From positions 1-9,245 of the forward strand of contig JAEZTA010000104.1 of assembly GCA_023443765.1 (NCBI GenBank): 9,245 bases of DNA, read 5' to 3'. A program made the position numbers and the translations under genes. The notes beneath the pieces are model-generated. The model was given only the letters and a program-made list of their open reading frames with translations, searched no databases and was not told the origin of the DNA. The DNA is from Bacteroidota bacterium. Its GTDB lineage: Bacteria > Bacteroidota > Bacteroidia > Bacteroidales > Rikenellaceae. This document shows, one piece after another, positions 1-6,984 of this stretch. The number at the start of each line of letters is the position of its first letter. Positions within the stretch are counted from its first letter, which is position 1.

Positions 1-479
1 TCGTAAGCCGGATAGAATTTATCTTCGGTATAGCCTTTGCCGGCCTCGAAATAAGGGGCATTGCCGAACGCGTCGGTGATGTGCGAAAGGGCCAGCACCT
101 TGAGGATGTAAGAGATGGCCAGGCCCGTCTTGTCGTTGTCCTTCACGGCCTGCACGCGCATGGCCTCGGCATTGCCGGCCCAGCGGTAGATGTTCTGCCA
201 GAAGTAGTTGATGATCGAGTTATTGAAGCGGTAGTTGTAGATACGCTCCGCCTGCGTCTGCGACTGCACGGTGTACTGCATGAGCTGCGAGTTGACATCG
301 AACGAGCGCTCCAGCAGCGCATACTCCAAACCGAAGGTGATCGGCTGTACGTAGCTCGTGGCGTTGGTGGTCTGCAGGGCGTTGTTATTGACGTTCATCT
401 CGTCGAAGTTGTCGCAGCCCGACAAAGCAAGCGCGCCGAACGAGAAGGCTGCAGTCAGTTTTATAATCGTATTTTTCAT
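1..479 (-). CDS. SusD/RagB-family outer-membrane lipoprotein, N-terminal part (cut by window edge)
   Basis: This is the surface lipoprotein that caps a SusC-type channel and captures the nutrient before TonB-driven import. Only the first 159 residues are in the window. The N-terminus (MKNTIIKLTAAFSFGALALS) is a lipoprotein signal peptide followed by the lipobox LSGC, with the lipidated cysteine at residue 22. Two features recall the SusD/RagB group, and especially the SusD-like_2 type. One is the Asn-rich start of the mature protein (DNFDEMNVNNN). The other is the later segment ITDAFGNAPYFEA, which resembles the D-x-x-G-x-x-P-Y motif of SusD proteins. The gene starts 18 bp after the stop of the SusC-type gene, so the two are surely co-transcribed. 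The ATG at 477-479 is supported by the lipobox and by an AGGAGG sequence nine bases upstream. The substrate cannot be told from this fragment; glycan or peptide are both possible. Confidence 0.93.
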   Translation of the reverse strand, partial: MKNTIIKLTAAFSFGALALSGCDNFDEMNVNNNALQTTNATSYVQPITFGLEYALLERSFDVNSQLMQYTVQSQTQAERIYNYRFNNSIINYFWQNIYRWAGNAEAMRVQAVKDNDKTGLAISYILKVLALSHITDAFGNAPYFEAGKGYTEDKFYPAY

Positions 480-488
480 ATTTCGGTT

Positions 489-494
489 CCTCCT
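489..494 (-). promoter_or_regulatory. Strong Shine-Dalgarno sequence of the SusD-type gene
   Basis: On the minus strand AGGAGG lies nine bases before the ATG at 479, inside the 18-bp gap after the SusC-type stop codon. It fixes the start codon of the SusD-type gene. None of the other gene starts visible in the window has a comparable sequence; they have A/T-rich or unremarkable leaders, as is usual in Bacteroidetes. Confidence 0.7.
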
Positions 495-497
495 GCG

Positions 498-3400
498 TTA
501 GAAAGTGATCTTGATACTGCCGCCGATGGCGCGGGTTCCCGGCATCTGAGCGATTTCGAATCCCGGTACGACCGACGAACCGCGCATGAAGGCGCCTTCG
601 GGGTCCCATCCCGGGAACTCGGACCAGCAGAAGAGGTCGCGTCCGTAGACGGACAGGACGAGCCCCTTGATGAAGCCGGTCTTGGTCAGCAGTTTTTTCG
701 GGAATTCATAGTCGAGGCGCAGCTCGCGCAGTTTGAGGAACTGCGTGCTGACGAAGTTCTGCTCGGCGTTCTGGAACGCATAAGCCAGGCCATAGTACTC
801 GGTGATATCGGCCGTCTTGTGCGTGTTCTGCACGTAGTTGCCGTCGGGCAGCAGGTTGACGCCGTCGAGCACCAGTCCGTCGTAACGTCCCGGAAGCGAG
901 ATCGTACCCTTACCGCGCGAACCCAGCAGGGCGTTGGAGTAGGAGTAGACGTGTCCGCCGAACTGTCCGTCGAAAGCGACCGAAAGGGTCAGGCCGTTCC
1001 ACTTCACGCTCGTGCCGAATCCGCCCTTCCAGTCGGGCATGCACTCGCCGATGCGCTGCAGGTCGTCGGAGTACTGCGGATAACCGTTCTCGTCGATCAC
1101 CATCTGGCCGCTGACATCGGTCAGCGAACCGTCCTTACCCACGATGAACGAGCCCTCAGGGGCACGTTTGTAGCCCAGACCGTACATCGTCGAAAGCGAC
1201 TGTCCCTCGTAAGCCGTCATGTAGGCGTGCGACGAGTAGGAAGCCACGATCCACGAATCGACGCCGTCGCCCAGTTCGAGCACCTGGTTGCGGTTGAGCG
1301 CCCAGTTGATGTAGGCTTTCCACTGCACCTTCTTGGTCTTGACGATCGTTCCGTTGGCCGACACTTCCCAGCCCCAGTTGCGGATGCGGCCCGTGTTGCT
1401 GTAACGGCTCGCAACGCCCGAAGCCTGGCTCACGGGCATGCTCACGATCTGGTTCTTCGATTCGCCGTCGTAGTAGGCGATGTCGAAGTTCAGGCGGCTC
1501 TGGAACAGGCGGATGTCGGCGCCCACCTCCCACGAGCTTACGATCTCGGGCTTGAGGTTGAGGTCGGCAGCCGTGCGGGGAATCATGTAGTTGCCGGAGA
1601 AATCCGACGTGGAGAGGTAGTTCGACGTACGGTAAGGCTTCGTATCGTTACCCACCTGGGCGAAGCTGCCGCGCAGTTTCACCAGGTTGACCACGTTGCG
1701 CGCCGTACCGAAGTCGATCAGCTCGTTGAGCAGCACGCTGGCCGAAACCGACGGATAGAAATAGGAGTTGTTATTGCTGGGCAGCGTCGACGACCAGTCG
1801 TTGCGGCCCGTGATGTCGAGGTAAACGGCATCGCGCCACGAGAGCGACACCAATCCGTAGATACTGTTGGTCTGGCGCTCGTAGGAGTAGCTGTTGGTCT
1901 TGATGCGATTGACCGAGTTGGCCAGCGAATAGACGCCCGGCTGCTTGAGCTGCTCGGCGGTCTTGTCGGTCTGCACGAACGAGCGGTTGATAATGCTGCC
2001 GCCCAGGTTGGCCGTGATGTTGAAACCGGCGCCCAGCTTGCGGTCGTACTTCAGCAGGAAGTCGGTCGAAATCTGCAGCGAGGTGAGTTCCTGCTCGCTG
2101 TACATACCGTATTTCTGCGAGTAGGAGCTTTTCGGATGGCGGACCGTACGCAGGTCGCGCGAGAAGTCGAGGCCCCCGCGAAGCATCAGGTCGAGGCCCT
2201 TGTAGAGGTGGAGGTTCAGCGCCGTATTGCCGAACATGCGGTCGCGGTCGAGCGTGTTGATCTGCTCGTAAGCCACGAAGTAGGGATTGTTCTTACCGCC
2301 CGAGAGGTCGGAATCCTGCTGGATGCCCTCCTTGCCGGGGTACCAGTACTGCTTGGCCCAGTTCATGTCGATATTGGGCGACATGCACCACAGCGAATAC
2401 ATGATCGAGCTGGAACCGTAACCCATCACGGGCAGGTTGTCGTCGTCCTTGCGGTAGTAGGTCAGCGAGGTGTCGACCGCGAGCCACTTGTTGATCTTGT
2501 TGTTGCTCTTGAGCGACAGCGACTGCTTCGACCACGGTGAGTTGGGGATGATCGACTCGCTGCGGTAGTCGGTCACCGAGAAGCGGATCGAATTGTTCTT
2601 GTTGATCTTGCCCGAAACCGACAGCGTGTTGGTCGCCGTCCAGCCGTTCTGGAAGAAATTCTTGAACCAGTTGCCGTAGCTGACGAACGGGGTCTTGACA
2701 CGCACGCCGTTCTCGTCGACGCCGATACCGCGGTTCACGTCGTAATACTGATAATAGGGCGTTCCGTCCATCTTGGGGCCCCACGACGACACATCGAGCG
2801 TGCTCGTACCCTCGCCGTCCACCGGATCGCCGTAGTGGAAACCATCGGTTCCCTTCGACGAACCCTGACCGTAGACATACTGGAAGTCGGGCGACGAGTT
2901 GATCTGGTCGACGACGAAATTCGACGTGAAGGTCACCGACACGGAACCGTCCTGACCCTCGCCCGATTTGGTCGTGATGATGATGGCGCCGTTCGCAGCC
3001 TCCGAACCGTAGAGGGCCGTAGCTGCGGGGCCTTTCAGCACCGTAATATTTTCAATATCTTCAGGGTTCACATCGCCCGTACCGTTGCCGTAGTCGATCG
3101 AATAAGCGCCCGACTCGCCTCCGGCAGCTGCGGTGTTGAACATCGGCACACCGTCGATCACGAACAGCGCTCCGTTGTTATTGAGGTCGATCGACGACTC
3201 GCCGCGCAGCGTCACGCGCATCGAACCGCCGCCGCCCGTATTGGCTTTGGCGACCGAAAGACCGGCCACCTGGCCCGAAAGGCCCGACATCCAGTTGGAC
3301 GAGGAGGCCGACGACGAGAAAACTTCGCCGTTGACCTTCGTTGCGGCATAACCCAGCGATTTCTCTTCGCGCTTCATACCCAGCGCCGTCACGACCACGT

Positions 3401-4124
3401 CGTCGATGGCCTGCGCCGTGCTGACCAGTTTCACGTCGATCGTCGTCTTGCTGCCGACGTAGACATCCTGCGTCTTGTAGCCCAGGAAGCTGAACGACAG
3501 CTGGTCGTTGGGGCGGGCCTTAATGCGGTACGAACCGTCACTTTCGGTGACGGCTCCCACGAGCGAACCCTTTACGATCACGCTGACGCCCGGAACGGGC
3601 TGTCCGGTATCGTCCTTAACGACGCCCTGTACCAGTGCCGGGGCTGCCGAGGCGTTACCCTGCTGCCGGGGGGGGGTAACCTGCCGGTCCACACCGGCCT
3701 GCTTTTCGCCGGCGGTGGTCGCAGCAGGCTGTGCTTCCTGCGCCTGTGCGGCGGACTTGTCGCCGCCCTTGCGTTTGATCAGGATTTTGTCCTCGCGGAA
3801 CTCATAGGTCAGATCGCTTCCGGCAAAAATCTTCGCCAGCACGTCGGGAACCGGAGCCTGCTTTACGGAAAGTGTCACCGGAGCGGCCTTGCCCACCAAC
3901 TCGTTGTTGAAGAAGAACGTGTAGTAGGTCTGGGCTTCGATCTGTTTCAGGACCGTAGCCAGCGGGGCCCTCTCGACGGTAATCGTTACGGTCGGAGCGG
4001 GTTTCTCCCCGGCTTCAGAGGCGTGGGCGACGCCCGCAACCGCCAGGGATATTGCAGCGAGTCCGCACGCCAGCCAGCGTCGCAGGAACCTGCAGCAACC
4101 TTCGAATTTGTCAAAATTGCTCAT
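498..4124 (-). CDS. SusC/RagA-family TonB-dependent outer-membrane receptor with N-terminal STN signalling domain
   Basis: This is the outer-membrane channel that imports a nutrient captured by the partner SusD-type lipoprotein, powered by TonB. Its 1208 residues run as follows. A signal peptide (about 1-36) has an RR-containing n-region and ends ...VAHA. An STN domain (about 46-116) can contact a periplasmic FecR. An Ala/Gln-rich linker (117-162) follows. A carboxypeptidase-D regulatory-like domain (about 164-233) starts VQGVVKDDTGQPVPGV. The DDVVVTALGMKREEKSLGYA segment (241-260) is characteristic of SusC proteins and probably includes the TonB box. The plug has LRGESSIDLNNNGALFVIDG (307-326) and ends ITVLKGPAATALYGSEAANG (360-379). 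An aromatic-rich beta barrel closes with a terminal Phe, as expected for BAM-dependent barrels. The extra STN domain explains the long length. The gene begins 35 bp after fecR and has no Shine-Dalgarno sequence; the leader is A/T-rich. A C9 tract lies in the linker at codons 150-153. The substrate is unknown. Confidence 0.96.
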   Translation of the reverse strand: MSNFDKFEGCCRFLRRWLACGLAAISLAVAGVAHASEAGEKPAPTVTITVERAPLATVLKQIEAQTYYTFFFNNELVGKAAPVTLSVKQAPVPDVLAKIFAGSDLTYEFREDKILIKRKGGDKSAAQAQEAQPAATTAGEKQAGVDRQVTPPRQQGNASAAPALVQGVVKDDTGQPVPGVSVIVKGSLVGAVTESDGSYRIKARPNDQLSFSFLGYKTQDVYVGSKTTIDVKLVSTAQAIDDVVVTALGMKREEKSLGYAATKVNGEVFSSSASSSNWMSGLSGQVAGLSVAKANTGGGGSMRVTLRGESSIDLNNNGALFVIDGVPMFNTAAAGGESGAYSIDYGNGTGDVNPEDIENITVLKGPAATALYGSEAANGAIIITTKSGEGQDGSVSVTFTSNFVVDQINSSPDFQYVYGQGSSKGTDGFHYGDPVDGEGTSTLDVSSWGPKMDGTPYYQYYDVNRGIGVDENGVRVKTPFVSYGNWFKNFFQNGWTATNTLSVSGKINKNNSIRFSVTDYRSESIIPNSPWSKQSLSLKSNNKINKWLAVDTSLTYYRKDDDNLPVMGYGSSSIMYSLWCMSPNIDMNWAKQYWYPGKEGIQQDSDLSGGKNNPYFVAYEQINTLDRDRMFGNTALNLHLYKGLDLMLRGGLDFSRDLRTVRHPKSSYSQKYGMYSEQELTSLQISTDFLLKYDRKLGAGFNITANLGGSIINRSFVQTDKTAEQLKQPGVYSLANSVNRIKTNSYSYERQTNSIYGLVSLSWRDAVYLDITGRNDWSSTLPSNNNSYFYPSVSASVLLNELIDFGTARNVVNLVKLRGSFAQVGNDTKPYRTSNYLSTSDFSGNYMIPRTAADLNLKPEIVSSWEVGADIRLFQSRLNFDIAYYDGESKNQIVSMPVSQASGVASRYSNTGRIRNWGWEVSANGTIVKTKKVQWKAYINWALNRNQVLELGDGVDSWIVASYSSHAYMTAYEGQSLSTMYGLGYKRAPEGSFIVGKDGSLTDVSGQMVIDENGYPQYSDDLQRIGECMPDWKGGFGTSVKWNGLTLSVAFDGQFGGHVYSYSNALLGSRGKGTISLPGRYDGLVLDGVNLLPDGNYVQNTHKTADITEYYGLAYAFQNAEQNFVSTQFLKLRELRLDYEFPKKLLTKTGFIKGLVLSVYGRDLFCWSEFPGWDPEGAFMRGSSVVPGFEIAQMPGTRAIGGSIKITF
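3668..3676 (-). repeat. C9 homopolymer tract inside the SusC-type gene (candidate slippage site)
   Basis: The plus strand has nine consecutive G residues, read as C9 in the coding strand. They span codons Thr150-Pro151-Pro152-Arg153 in the linker between the STN and carboxypeptidase-regulatory-like domains. The present length keeps the frame open. Hand translation shows that C10 would hit TAA at 3655-3657, four codons past the tract. C8 would hit TGA at 3578-3580, about 30 codons on. No other G/C run of this length was noticed in the window. Phase variation is an inference. Confidence 0.6.
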
Positions 4125-4159
4125 TCATTTAAATGTTTAGGTAGTTGATAATCCGTGTG

Positions 4160-5173
4160 TTATTTTCGTTTTGCCCGTGACAGGAAATACTCCCCGTCGA
4201 TGTTGGTGATGGACAGCCTCACCGGTGAGGTTTCGGAAATCATCCGGAGCGCCTCCGGCAGGGTTTCCCGGTCCACCACGCCCGTATATTGCAGGTTGGA
4301 GATTTCATCGTGGATGTTGATCTTCACCTGGTAATAGCGCGAAAGTTTGTTGGCCACGTCCTTCAGCGGATGTCCCGAGAAGACCAGCCTTCCCTCGATC
4401 CATCCGATCGAATCGTCGATGCGCACCGCCCGCTTGGAGATCGTGTTGGTCGAAGCGTCGATCTGCAGCTCCTCGTTGGGGTCGAGGATGATGACATCCT
4501 TCTTGACCTGCGCCTGGAGGCAACCCGTGTGGAGCGTCACCACGGCGAAGTTCTCCCGGGCATACGACTGCAGGTTGAACGACGTTCCCAGCACCGTGTA
4601 ATTGTTGTTGGCGCTGTGGATGATGAACGGACAGCTCTTGTCGGGCGTGATGGTGAAAAACGCCTCGCCGTCGAATTCGATCTCGCGCGTCGCCTTTCCG
4701 AATCCCGGGTCGAGGGTCAGCGTCGCCTCGGAGTTCATGCAGACCTTCGAACCGTCGGGCAGCACGATGTCGAGCTTCTCGCCGCGCGCCGTCCGGTATT
4801 CCACGGGTTGTGCGGCGCTGACCTCCACGCCGGTCCCGGCATCGGGCGCGCCCACGGGGGTACGCTGCCAGAACCATACGGCACAAATGCCGACCGCCAC
4901 CACTGCGGCAGCCGCAACATAACGGCGGAACGGCCTCCGGTGCGTCTTCACGCCCTCGGGAACGGCGAACAGTATCTTGTTGCGGGCGGCGAAACGCGCC
5001 CACTCCCGCTCGGCCTTCGCCGATGCGGGCAGTTCCCGTCCGGCGAGACACTCCCTGAAATAAGCCCGGTTCTCGTCCGACTCTTCCAGCCATCCCGCCA
5101 GCATACCGGCCTCTTCCTTATTCAAAGTATTGCTCCGGTATGAATTGATCAGTCTGTCTATCTCCTTCTGCAT
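4160..5173 (-). CDS. FecR-family anti-sigma factor (inner-membrane regulator of the SusC/SusD-type pair)
   Basis: FecR-type proteins span the inner membrane, hold an ECF sigma factor on the cytoplasmic side, and receive a signal in the periplasm from the STN domain of a TonB-dependent receptor. The 337 residues fit this. The cytoplasmic N-terminal domain (1-83) has the usual start (MQKEIDRLINSYRSNTLNKE) and GWLEES motif. One membrane helix follows at about 84-103. The FecR domain lies at about 124-222, with EYRTARGEKLDIVLPDGSKV, REIEFDGEAFF and VLGTSFNLQSY. The C-terminal DUF4974-like domain covers about 260-333 (LVFSGHPLKDVANKLSRYYQ). Length is normal for Bacteroidetes FecR proteins. The gene heads the cassette, with the STN-bearing SusC gene 35 bp downstream, so that receptor is the likely partner. 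The ECF sigma gene that normally precedes fecR is not next to it here. The ATG at 5171-5173 gives the standard family N-terminus; no Shine-Dalgarno sequence is visible. Confidence 0.95.
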   Translation of the reverse strand: MQKEIDRLINSYRSNTLNKEEAGMLAGWLEESDENRAYFRECLAGRELPASAKAEREWARFAARNKILFAVPEGVKTHRRPFRRYVAAAAVVAVGICAVWFWQRTPVGAPDAGTGVEVSAAQPVEYRTARGEKLDIVLPDGSKVCMNSEATLTLDPGFGKATREIEFDGEAFFTITPDKSCPFIIHSANNNYTVLGTSFNLQSYARENFAVVTLHTGCLQAQVKKDVIILDPNEELQIDASTNTISKRAVRIDDSIGWIEGRLVFSGHPLKDVANKLSRYYQVKINIHDEISNLQYTGVVDRETLPEALRMISETSPVRLSITNIDGEYFLSRAKRK

Positions 5174-5241
5174 ATCACAAAACAGAATTTTTTTCCTTTG
5201 CTTTCACCCAGTAGACACACCGATTCCGAATACCGACCCCT

Positions 5242-5272
5242 GAAAAGTAAAATTTCTGCATTTTTTTTCGAA
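5242..5272 (-). promoter_or_regulatory. Weak promoter candidate for the fecR-susCD cassette
   Basis: On the minus strand TTCG (5272-5269) is followed after 19 bp by TACTTTTC (5249-5242). This resembles the Bacteroidetes TTTG / TAnnTTTG pair with one mismatch in each element. An A-tract (T8 on the plus strand, 5261-5268) lies between the two elements. Transcription would begin about 60 bases before fecR. The match is imperfect, and an ECF-type promoter that I cannot recognise is equally possible. Confidence 0.25.
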
Positions 5273-5300
5273 TTCCGCCTTTCCGCCCCTGCTAAAACCA

Positions 5301-5330
5301 AAAATCCCGGAGCTTCGGCTTCGGGATTTT
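5301..5330. terminator. Terminator-like hairpin with TTCG loop between divergent genes
   Basis: Bases 5301-5313 pair with 5318-5330 around the loop TTCG (5314-5317). The stem is 13 bp with a single G-T wobble at 5310/5321. On the plus strand this is a C(TTCG)G tetraloop, a very stable class, followed by only four T residues that belong to the stem. On the minus strand the stem runs into T5, then GG, then T4, a better terminator tail. It may work in both directions. It lies in the 258-bp gap (5174-5431) between divergent genes, where no terminator is expected. Apart from this hairpin and the weak promoter candidates, I see nothing else in that gap. Confidence 0.7.
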
Positions 5331-5384
5331 AACGGTTATATCGGTGCTACGACCGCCTTAAACGGGGTTCAGGCTTCGGAAAAA

Positions 5385-5416
5385 TTGGGTTTTGTGCAAA
5401 ATTTGCCGTATCTTGC
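5385..5416 (+). promoter_or_regulatory. Weak promoter candidate for the GNAT acetyltransferase gene
   Basis: TATCTTGC at 5409-5416 is close to the Bacteroidetes minus-7 element TAnnTTTG, with the last two bases off. TTG at 5385-5387 lies 21 bp upstream as a possible minus-33 element; TTTG at 5391-5394 is only 14 bp away and too close. The ATG follows 15 bases after the minus-7 element, implying a very short leader. Confidence 0.35.
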
Positions 5417-5431
5417 CGAAAATCGGAAATC

Positions 5432-5998
5432 ATGACACAGCAACTGCAATTCATACCCTTCAAATCGCGCTCGGACAAAGGCTGGGCGGAAGCATGGGCC
5501 CTTTACGAGGTCTCGTTCCCCGACTGCGAACGCTGGGACGCCGCGGGTTACGACCGCGCCTTCAGCGACCCTCACTTCGAAGCCGACGGCATCTGGCGCG
5601 GCGACGAGTTCATCGGCATCCTCTTCCACTGGAACGCCGGGAATTACGACTATGTCGAGCACCTCGCCATCTCGCCCCGCCTGCGGGGGCAGAACATGGG
5701 GTCGAAGGCCCTGTCGGCTTTCTGCCAGGGGCGGCGCGTCATCCTGGAGATCGACCCGCCGGTGGACGACATTTCGATCCGCCGCCAGCATTTCTACGAG
5801 CGGCTGGGCTTCATCACCAATCCCTACGAGTATATCCACCCTTCGTTCCGGCGACCGTTCAATCCCCATCAGCTGATCCTGATGAGCTACCCCACGGCTC
5901 TTACATACGAAGAAGCCCGCGATTTCGCGGACTTCATACGGGAACGGGTGTTGCTCTACTCGGAGCACGAAGCCCCTACATTGCCAAAATTGCCGTAA
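5432..5998 (+). CDS. GNAT-family N-acetyltransferase
   Basis: The 188-residue protein is probably a cytoplasmic acetyl-CoA-dependent acetyltransferase of unknown substrate. The core matches the GNAT fold. Strand beta4 with motif A is YVEHLAISPRLRGQNMGSKA (74-93). The usual acyl-CoA loop Q/R-x-x-G-x-G/A appears as RGQNMG (85-90), with Asn88 where Gly is common. Motif B is seen as FYERLGF (121-127), whose tyrosine could act as general acid. A C-terminal tail of about 40 residues follows the core (TYEEARDFADFIRERVLLYS). The ATG at 5432 begins a good family N-terminus and follows a weak promoter by 15 bases. The gene stands alone on the plus strand. Its stop codon lies inside the 3' end of the convergent yeiH-type gene, giving a 23-bp overlap with no terminator between them. 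Its role in this context is unknown. Confidence 0.85.
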   Translation: MTQQLQFIPFKSRSDKGWAEAWALYEVSFPDCERWDAAGYDRAFSDPHFEADGIWRGDEFIGILFHWNAGNYDYVEHLAISPRLRGQNMGSKALSAFCQGRRVILEIDPPVDDISIRRQHFYERLGFITNPYEYIHPSFRRPFNPHQLILMSYPTALTYEEARDFADFIRERVLLYSEHEAPTLPKLP

Positions 5999-6914
5999 GC
6001 GACAGCACGGAGATCACCGCCCACAGGGCGACGCCCAGCACCAGCGGACGCATCCCGACCTTGCGGATCACATCGGCCGAAAGTCCGGCGCCGATGAGTA
6101 GCAGTGTGGCCGAAAGTCCGGCACGCGAAAGCGTCGAGATACCCTTCGTAAGCATTTCGGGCAGGTCTACATAGGTATTGATGAGCATCGCCACGATGAA
6201 CCAGCCGATAAACCACGGAATCTGGATTTTGGCCCCCTTGCGGCGAAAGACGAGCATCGAGACGAGCGACAGCGGAATGATCCACAGCGCGCGGGTGAGT
6301 TTGACCGTAGTAGCGATCTGCAGGGCTTTTTCGCCATAGGCCGCGCCTGCGCCGACCACCGACGAGGTGTCGTGGATGGCGATGGCCGCCCACGTTCCGA
6401 AGCTCTCCTCCGAAAGCCCGATCCAATGCCCGATGACCGGGAAGAGGAACAGCGCCACGGCATTCAGCACGAAGATCGTGGCCAGCGACAGCGAAGTCTC
6501 GTTCTCGTCGGCGTCGATCACCGGCGATACGGCTGCAATGGCGCTGCCGCCGCAGATGGCCGTTCCGGCCGAGATCAGGTAAGCGCCCTTGCGCCCCACC
6601 TTCATCACACGTCCCAGCAGAACGCCCGCAATCATCACCGTCACCACCGACACCACCGTGAAGGTCATGCCCTCGCGCCCGGCGGCCAGCGAAGCGTGGA
6701 AATTCATGCCGAAGCCCAATCCCACGACGCACCACTGAAGCATCTTCTTGGAGAGTTTCTTGCTGAGTGCGGGAAACGGATTGCCCAGCGTCAGGGCAAA
6801 AAAGATGCCCGCAAACAGCGATACGGCGGGCGAGCAGAAGAACGACGCGATGAACACTCCGATAAAGGCGGTTTTGAGGATGGGGAGGCGCTGCTCCCGG
6901 ATTGTAGCCAGCAT
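5976..6914 (-). CDS. yeiH: YeiH-family (PF03601) inner-membrane transporter, putative sulfur-oxyanion exporter
   Basis: This 312-residue polytopic membrane protein of about ten helices belongs to the YeiH / conserved hypothetical 698 family. Family members are often labelled putative sulfate exporters, but direct transport evidence is thin. Conserved glycine- and serine-rich segments are clear: GTAICGGSAIAAVSPVI (117-133), AIHDTSSVVGAGAAYGE (179-195) and VKLTRALWIIPL (204-215). These probably line the transport path, as two inverted halves. Length is normal. The ATG at 6912-6914 follows a TATCTTTG promoter element by 32 bases; no Shine-Dalgarno sequence is present. A LysR-type regulator gene lies directly upstream on the same strand, echoing the yeiE-yeiH pairing in enterobacteria, where YeiE responds to sulfite. 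Sulfite or sulfate handling is therefore a reasonable but unproven role. Its end overlaps the end of the opposite GNAT gene. Confidence 0.92.
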   Translation of the reverse strand: MLATIREQRLPILKTAFIGVFIASFFCSPAVSLFAGIFFALTLGNPFPALSKKLSKKMLQWCVVGLGFGMNFHASLAAGREGMTFTVVSVVTVMIAGVLLGRVMKVGRKGAYLISAGTAICGGSAIAAVSPVIDADENETSLSLATIFVLNAVALFLFPVIGHWIGLSEESFGTWAAIAIHDTSSVVGAGAAYGEKALQIATTVKLTRALWIIPLSLVSMLVFRRKGAKIQIPWFIGWFIVAMLINTYVDLPEMLTKGISTLSRAGLSATLLLIGAGLSADVIRKVGMRPLVLGVALWAVISVLSLTAILAM

Positions 6915-6946
6915 AAGCGATCTGATAACTTTTATTTTTCCGGCAG

Positions 6947-6954
6947 CAAAGATA
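6947..6954 (-). promoter_or_regulatory. Promoter minus-7 element of the yeiH-type gene
   Basis: The minus strand reads TATCTTTG, an exact match to the Bacteroidetes TAnnTTTG element, ending 32 bases before the ATG at 6914. A minus-33 TTTG is not obvious at the right distance; the nearest TTG is at 6981-6979, with a 24-bp spacer. A poor minus-33 element fits a promoter that needs an activator, and the probable LysR operator lies just upstream. Confidence 0.7.
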
Positions 6955-6984
6955 CGCGCATAATAGGTTTATACCACACAAGAA

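Noticed and set aside
81..2540. An 819-codon open frame on the plus strand, antisense to the SusC- and SusD-type genes
   Set aside because: The translation is rich in Arg, Val, His and Leu with no domain or signal pattern, while the opposite strand encodes clear SusC and SusD proteins. It is a by-product of GC-rich codon use.
3535..3553. Perfect 7-bp inverted repeat (CCGTCAC / GTGACGG, 5-bp loop) inside the SusC-type gene
   Set aside because: It encodes the ordinary TESDGSY segment of the carboxypeptidase-regulatory-like domain, the stem is short and there is no T-tail. It is probably chance.
2835..4148. A 437-codon open frame on the plus strand opposite the N-terminal half of the SusC-type gene
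   Set aside because: It has no recognisable domains, and the minus-strand reading contains signal peptide, STN, carboxypeptidase-regulatory-like and plug motifs in the right order.
4289..5143. A 284-codon open frame antisense to fecR
   Set aside because: It mirrors the FecR codons and has no family signature; FecR has clear N-terminal, membrane, FecR and C-terminal domains.
5261..5268. T8 run upstream of fecR considered as a slippage site
   Set aside because: It lies in non-coding DNA. It could alter promoter spacing, but the promoter itself is uncertain, so no claim is made.
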